The notes beneath the pieces are model-generated. The model saw only the letters and a program-made list of their open reading frames with translations, was not told where the DNA came from and made no database searches. From positions 62,001 through 126,000 of the forward strand of contig UCMW01000013.1 in the NCBI GenBank assembly GCA_900473745.1: DNA of 64,000 bases, written 5' to 3'. This document shows positions 61,472-64,000 of the stretch, piece by piece (position 1 is the stretch's first letter; every line of letters begins with the position of its first letter). Position numbers and translations under genes: made by a program. Source of the stretch: Hyphomicrobiales bacterium (lineage in GTDB: Bacteria; Pseudomonadota; Alphaproteobacteria; Rhizobiales; Rhizobiaceae).

Positions 61472-61969
61472 GTGACGGCGCTATCCCTGCGCCGTGCCAC
61501 GGAGGCCGATATCCCGTTCATCATGGCGACCGAGCGCAAGCCGGGCTATGACCAGTTCGTCGGACGCTATGGTGCAGACGAGCACATGGCGCAGCTCGCT
61601 AGTCCCTCGTTTGCGTACCTGATCGGCGAGGACACCGAAGGTTCAGCGCTCGGCTTCGTCATCCTGATGGATCTGAACCGGCGCGACGGCAATGCATGCG
61701 TCAAGCGCATCGCGGTTGCGAACCCGGAAAGGGGCGTCGGCACGCCTTTGCTCGCCGGCGCCGTCGACTTTGCCTTTCTCGAATCCAATGCCCATCGCCT
61801 CTGGCTCGACGTGGTGAGCGGCAACCTGCGTGCGCAAACGGTGTACCGCAAGATCGGCTTCATCCAGGAAGGCGTGTTGCGCGAGGCAGCACTCCTGCCC
61901 GATGGCACGCGCTCAGATTTCCTCCTGATGTCCATTCTCCGCCACGAATGGGCGGCGCGGCGCGGCTGA
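61472..61969 (+). CDS. GNAT family N-acetyltransferase
   Basis: This is a 165-residue protein from GTG 61472, three bases after rnd. GNAT features: SLRRATEADIPFIMATERKP, CVKRIAVANPERGVGTPLLA (acetyl-CoA loop) and LDVVSGNLRAQTVYRKIGFI QEG. It resembles RimJ-like enzymes; the substrate is unknown. Confidence 0.9.
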   Translation: MTALSLRRATEADIPFIMATERKPGYDQFVGRYGADEHMAQLASPSFAYLIGEDTEGSALGFVILMDLNRRDGNACVKRIAVANPERGVGTPLLAGAVDFAFLESNAHRLWLDVVSGNLRAQTVYRKIGFIQEGVLREAALLPDGTRSDFLLMSILRHEWAARRG

Positions 61970-61978
61970 GGACACCCC

Positions 61979-62956
61979 ATGGAACTTCCCGCCCCGCTCC
62001 GCTCCGCCGTCGACCAGATGCTCCAGGGCGAACCACTGGAACGGCTCGCCAAGGCCAGCGCCATTCTCTCCGATCGCTATAGGCGAGAGGTGCGCGACGG
62101 GCGGTTTCATATCGACGATGCGCTGGCCGCCAAGGCCTATCTCGCGACCCGTATGCCTGCAACCTTCGCTGCGGTGCGCGCAGCTTTGGCCATGGTCGAG
62201 GATGCGGCACCGGATTTTCAGCCGGAAAGCCTGATCGATCTCGGATGCGGCCCCGGCACAGCCCTCTGGGCAGCAGCCGATACCTGGGCCAGCCTCAGCT
62301 CCGCAGAGATGGTGGAAGCGAGCGGCGCGATCCGCAGCGTCGGCGAAAAGCTCGCGGCCTCCGGCGGCGTCAAGAGCCGCTGGCAGGCCGGCGATGTGAC
62401 GGCCAAGATACCGACGCTTGGGCCAGCCGATCTCGTGACGCTCGCCTATGTGCTGGACGAGCTTCCGCCGGCAACCATCGGAACCGTCACGGAAAAACTC
62501 TGGGCTCTGACCAAAGGCATGCTCGTCGTCATCGAGCCGGGCACGCCTACCGGCTGGCAGCGCATTCTCGCCGTTCGCGACAAGCTCCGATCCCTCGGGG
62601 CGCATCTCGTGGCACCGTGCATGCATGCGGAAAACTGTCCGATCGTGGCACCGGACTGGTGCCACTTCTCAAGGCGTGTGGCGCGCTCGCGGGTGCACCG
62701 GATGGCGAAGGGCGCCGAAGTGCCGTGGGAGGACGAGAAATATGTCTTCATCGCCGCCTCGCGCGAGCCTGTCACGATCAGCGGCGACCGGGTACTGTCG
62801 CCGCCGCGCGTCAATGGCGGTGTCGGGCGGGTCAAGCTCTGTCGGACCGATGGCTCGGCCACCGAGCTGACGCTCAGCAAACGCGATGGCGAGGCCTTCA
62901 AGGAGATCCGCCGGGCCGACTGGGGCGATCGGCTGGACTTGGGAGATAAGGGATGA
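61979..62956 (+). CDS. Rsm22-family methyltransferase-like protein
   Basis: This is a 325-residue protein. SAM-binding motif SLIDLGCGPGTALWAAADTW, a VTLAYVLDELPPATI region and four Cys in APCMHAENCPIVAPDWCHFS, which in this family bind an iron-sulfur cluster. Rsm22/METTL17 proteins associate with the small ribosomal subunit; bacterial members are less studied. It overlaps the next gene by four bases. Confidence 0.88.
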   Translation: MELPAPLRSAVDQMLQGEPLERLAKASAILSDRYRREVRDGRFHIDDALAAKAYLATRMPATFAAVRAALAMVEDAAPDFQPESLIDLGCGPGTALWAAADTWASLSSAEMVEASGAIRSVGEKLAASGGVKSRWQAGDVTAKIPTLGPADLVTLAYVLDELPPATIGTVTEKLWALTKGMLVVIEPGTPTGWQRILAVRDKLRSLGAHLVAPCMHAENCPIVAPDWCHFSRRVARSRVHRMAKGAEVPWEDEKYVFIAASREPVTISGDRVLSPPRVNGGVGRVKLCRTDGSATELTLSKRDGEAFKEIRRADWGDRLDLGDKG

Positions 62957-63966
62957 CAACGCTGCTGACATCCGAGCTCGCCTCCCGCTTCGCTACGATC
63001 GCGCTCGGGCATGTCACCCGCGAATATCCCAACCATATCCTGCACGGGCTAGAAGGTCCTCATGACGCGAAGACGCCATCCGAACTGCATCCGGTCTTCT
63101 ACGGCAGCTATGACTGGCATTCCTGCGTGCATGGCTACTGGATGCTGGCGCGGCTGCTCCGTCTCTATCCCGAGATGCCGGAGGCGCCAGCGATCCGCGA
63201 TCTCTTCGGCACGATGCTGGTGCCCGACAAGATCGCCGGCGAATGCGCCTATTTCGACCGCCCGATGGCGCGCGGCTACGAGCGACCCTATGGCTGGGGC
63301 TGGTTGCTGAAGCTGGCTGCCGAGTTGCACGGTCACGAGGATCCAGCCTGGGGCGGAGCGCTGTCGCCGCTGACCGAGCGGATTGTCCAGCGCTTCCGCG
63401 ACTTCCTGCCGCTGGCCACCTATCCGGTGAGAACAGGCACGCATTACAACACCGCCTTTGCGCTCAGGATCGCCGCCGACTATGCCGAGACCGTCGGAGA
63501 CGAGGCCCTCTTCGATCTGCTCCGCACCACGGGCCAACGCTGGTATGGCACTGACACCGCCTGCCCCGCCTGGGGCGAGCCCTCGGGCGACGATTTCCTG
63601 TCCCCTGCGCTGATCACGGCGGAATGCATGCGACGGCTTCTGCCCGCGTCCGACTTCACCCGCTGGTTCGATGCTTTCCTGCCGGACATCGCAGCGAAGC
63701 AGCCGGGCACGCTGTTCGCGCCCGCCTCCGTTTCCGATCGCTCGGACGGCAAGATCGCCCATCTCGATGGACTGAGCCTCAGTCGCGCCTGGTGCTGGGC
63801 TTCTCTGGCGCGCACCCTGCCCGACACGGACCCGCGCCGACCGGTGATGCTTGAGGCCGCGCTTGCGCATCTCGAAGCCGGGATCGCGCATGTGGCAGGT
63901 GACTATATGGGTGAACACTGGCTGGCGAGTTTTGCGGTCCTGGCGCTTACGGAGACGGATCGATGA
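62953..63966 (+). CDS. DUF2891 family protein
   Basis: This is a 337-residue helical protein with family patterns HPVFYGSYDWHSCVHGYWML, YERPYGWGWLLKLAAELHGH and HYNTAFALRIAADYA, suggesting an alpha/alpha toroid with conserved His/Trp/Asp. Its reaction is unknown, though toroid folds often act on sugars. ATG 62953 overlaps the Rsm22 stop (ATGA). Confidence 0.85.
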   Translation: MTTLLTSELASRFATIALGHVTREYPNHILHGLEGPHDAKTPSELHPVFYGSYDWHSCVHGYWMLARLLRLYPEMPEAPAIRDLFGTMLVPDKIAGECAYFDRPMARGYERPYGWGWLLKLAAELHGHEDPAWGGALSPLTERIVQRFRDFLPLATYPVRTGTHYNTAFALRIAADYAETVGDEALFDLLRTTGQRWYGTDTACPAWGEPSGDDFLSPALITAECMRRLLPASDFTRWFDAFLPDIAAKQPGTLFAPASVSDRSDGKIAHLDGLSLSRAWCWASLARTLPDTDPRRPVMLEAALAHLEAGIAHVAGDYMGEHWLASFAVLALTETDR

Positions 63967-64000
63967 GCAGCCTCCATGACTCCGTCGACATCACGGGCCG
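63963..64000 (+). CDS. Start of a further gene (partial)
   Basis: ATG 63963 overlaps the DUF2891 stop (ATGA), and the frame MSSLHDSVDITG runs to the window edge. The arrangement indicates an operon continuing to the right. Too little is visible to assign a product. Confidence 0.5.
   Translation, partial: MSSLHDSVDITG

Noticed and set aside
1..64000. CRISPR arrays, insertion sequences, complete tRNA or rRNA genes
   Set aside because: No regularly spaced repeat-spacer array, transposase gene, rRNA or intact tRNA cloverleaf was found by reading; the dispersed phage repeats are within genes and irregularly spaced.

Overview
The window is a roughly 60% GC alphaproteobacterial chromosome segment, most likely Rhizobiaceae (Agrobacterium/Rhizobium group). 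The evidence is the gene order glyA-nrdR-ribD / ribH-nusB / hppA / bamE / ubiquinol-cytochrome c chaperone / DUF177-plsX-fabH-ihfA-merR, the ldtR-ldtP pair, hemB next to an RDD protein and bpt, and an alphaproteobacterial parC, aspS and rnd. No species is named because no marker in the window decides it.

Positions 1-24701 are the right-hand part of a tailed-phage prophage; its left end lies outside the window. It ends at a tyrosine integrase (23501-24652) followed at once by the 5' half of a tRNA-Pro gene, cut in the anticodon loop. The phage has two divergent arms around a control region. The leftward arm runs from a Cro-like gene (13022) to the left edge: small regulators (CII-like, GcrA-like), an N6-adenine and a C5-cytosine methyltransferase, a winged-helix protein, a NusG-like protein, then a Minor_tail_Z-like protein, small and large terminase, gpW, portal, HK97 protease and a partial gene. 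Most of these genes are coupled by ATGA or TGATG overlaps. The rightward arm starts behind the CI/S24 repressor and carries about 22 mostly uncharacterised, tightly coupled small genes, then the HTH/xis gene and the integrase. Palindromic operators of the form TAGATTT-N-AAATCTA sit at both early promoter regions.

The most unusual material is in the phage: (1) five helically phased GTCAGG repeats just upstream of the small terminase gene, probably the packaging recognition site; (2) a NusG paralogue encoded immediately before the head-gene operon, separated by a 180-base structured leader; (3) a recurring Pro-Pro-Pro-x-Thr-x-Val DNA/protein repeat in five otherwise unrelated genes, with a recurring CGGAGGGCTC sequence at their gene junctions that doubles as the ribosome binding site; (4) a 620-base stretch with four strong inverted repeats and little coding potential.

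From 24867 to the right edge is host chromosome. 24867-29795 (leftward) is the merR-ihfA-fabH-plsX-DUF177 phospholipid/fatty-acid cluster, with the cytochrome bc1 chaperone at its upstream end. bamE and hppA converge on a strong shared terminator at 30586-30617. 32927-38886 carries an MFS transporter, nusB, ribH, ribD, nrdR and glyA. 39067-41203 is the L,D-transpeptidase and its MarR regulator LdtR. 41336-44373 holds a DUF6163 protein, hemB, an RDD membrane protein and the N-end-rule aminoacyltransferase. 44458-50083 holds a SAM methyltransferase, a membrane GGDEF-EAL protein and parC. 50290-64000 holds a periplasmic protein, aspS, an EEP-family hydrolase, a TetR regulator divergent from membrane protein genes, an MFS transporter, a Tat-exported multicopper oxidase coupled to a metallo-beta-lactamase-fold hydrolase, rnd, a GNAT acetyltransferase, an Rsm22-like methyltransferase, DUF2891 and the start of one further gene.
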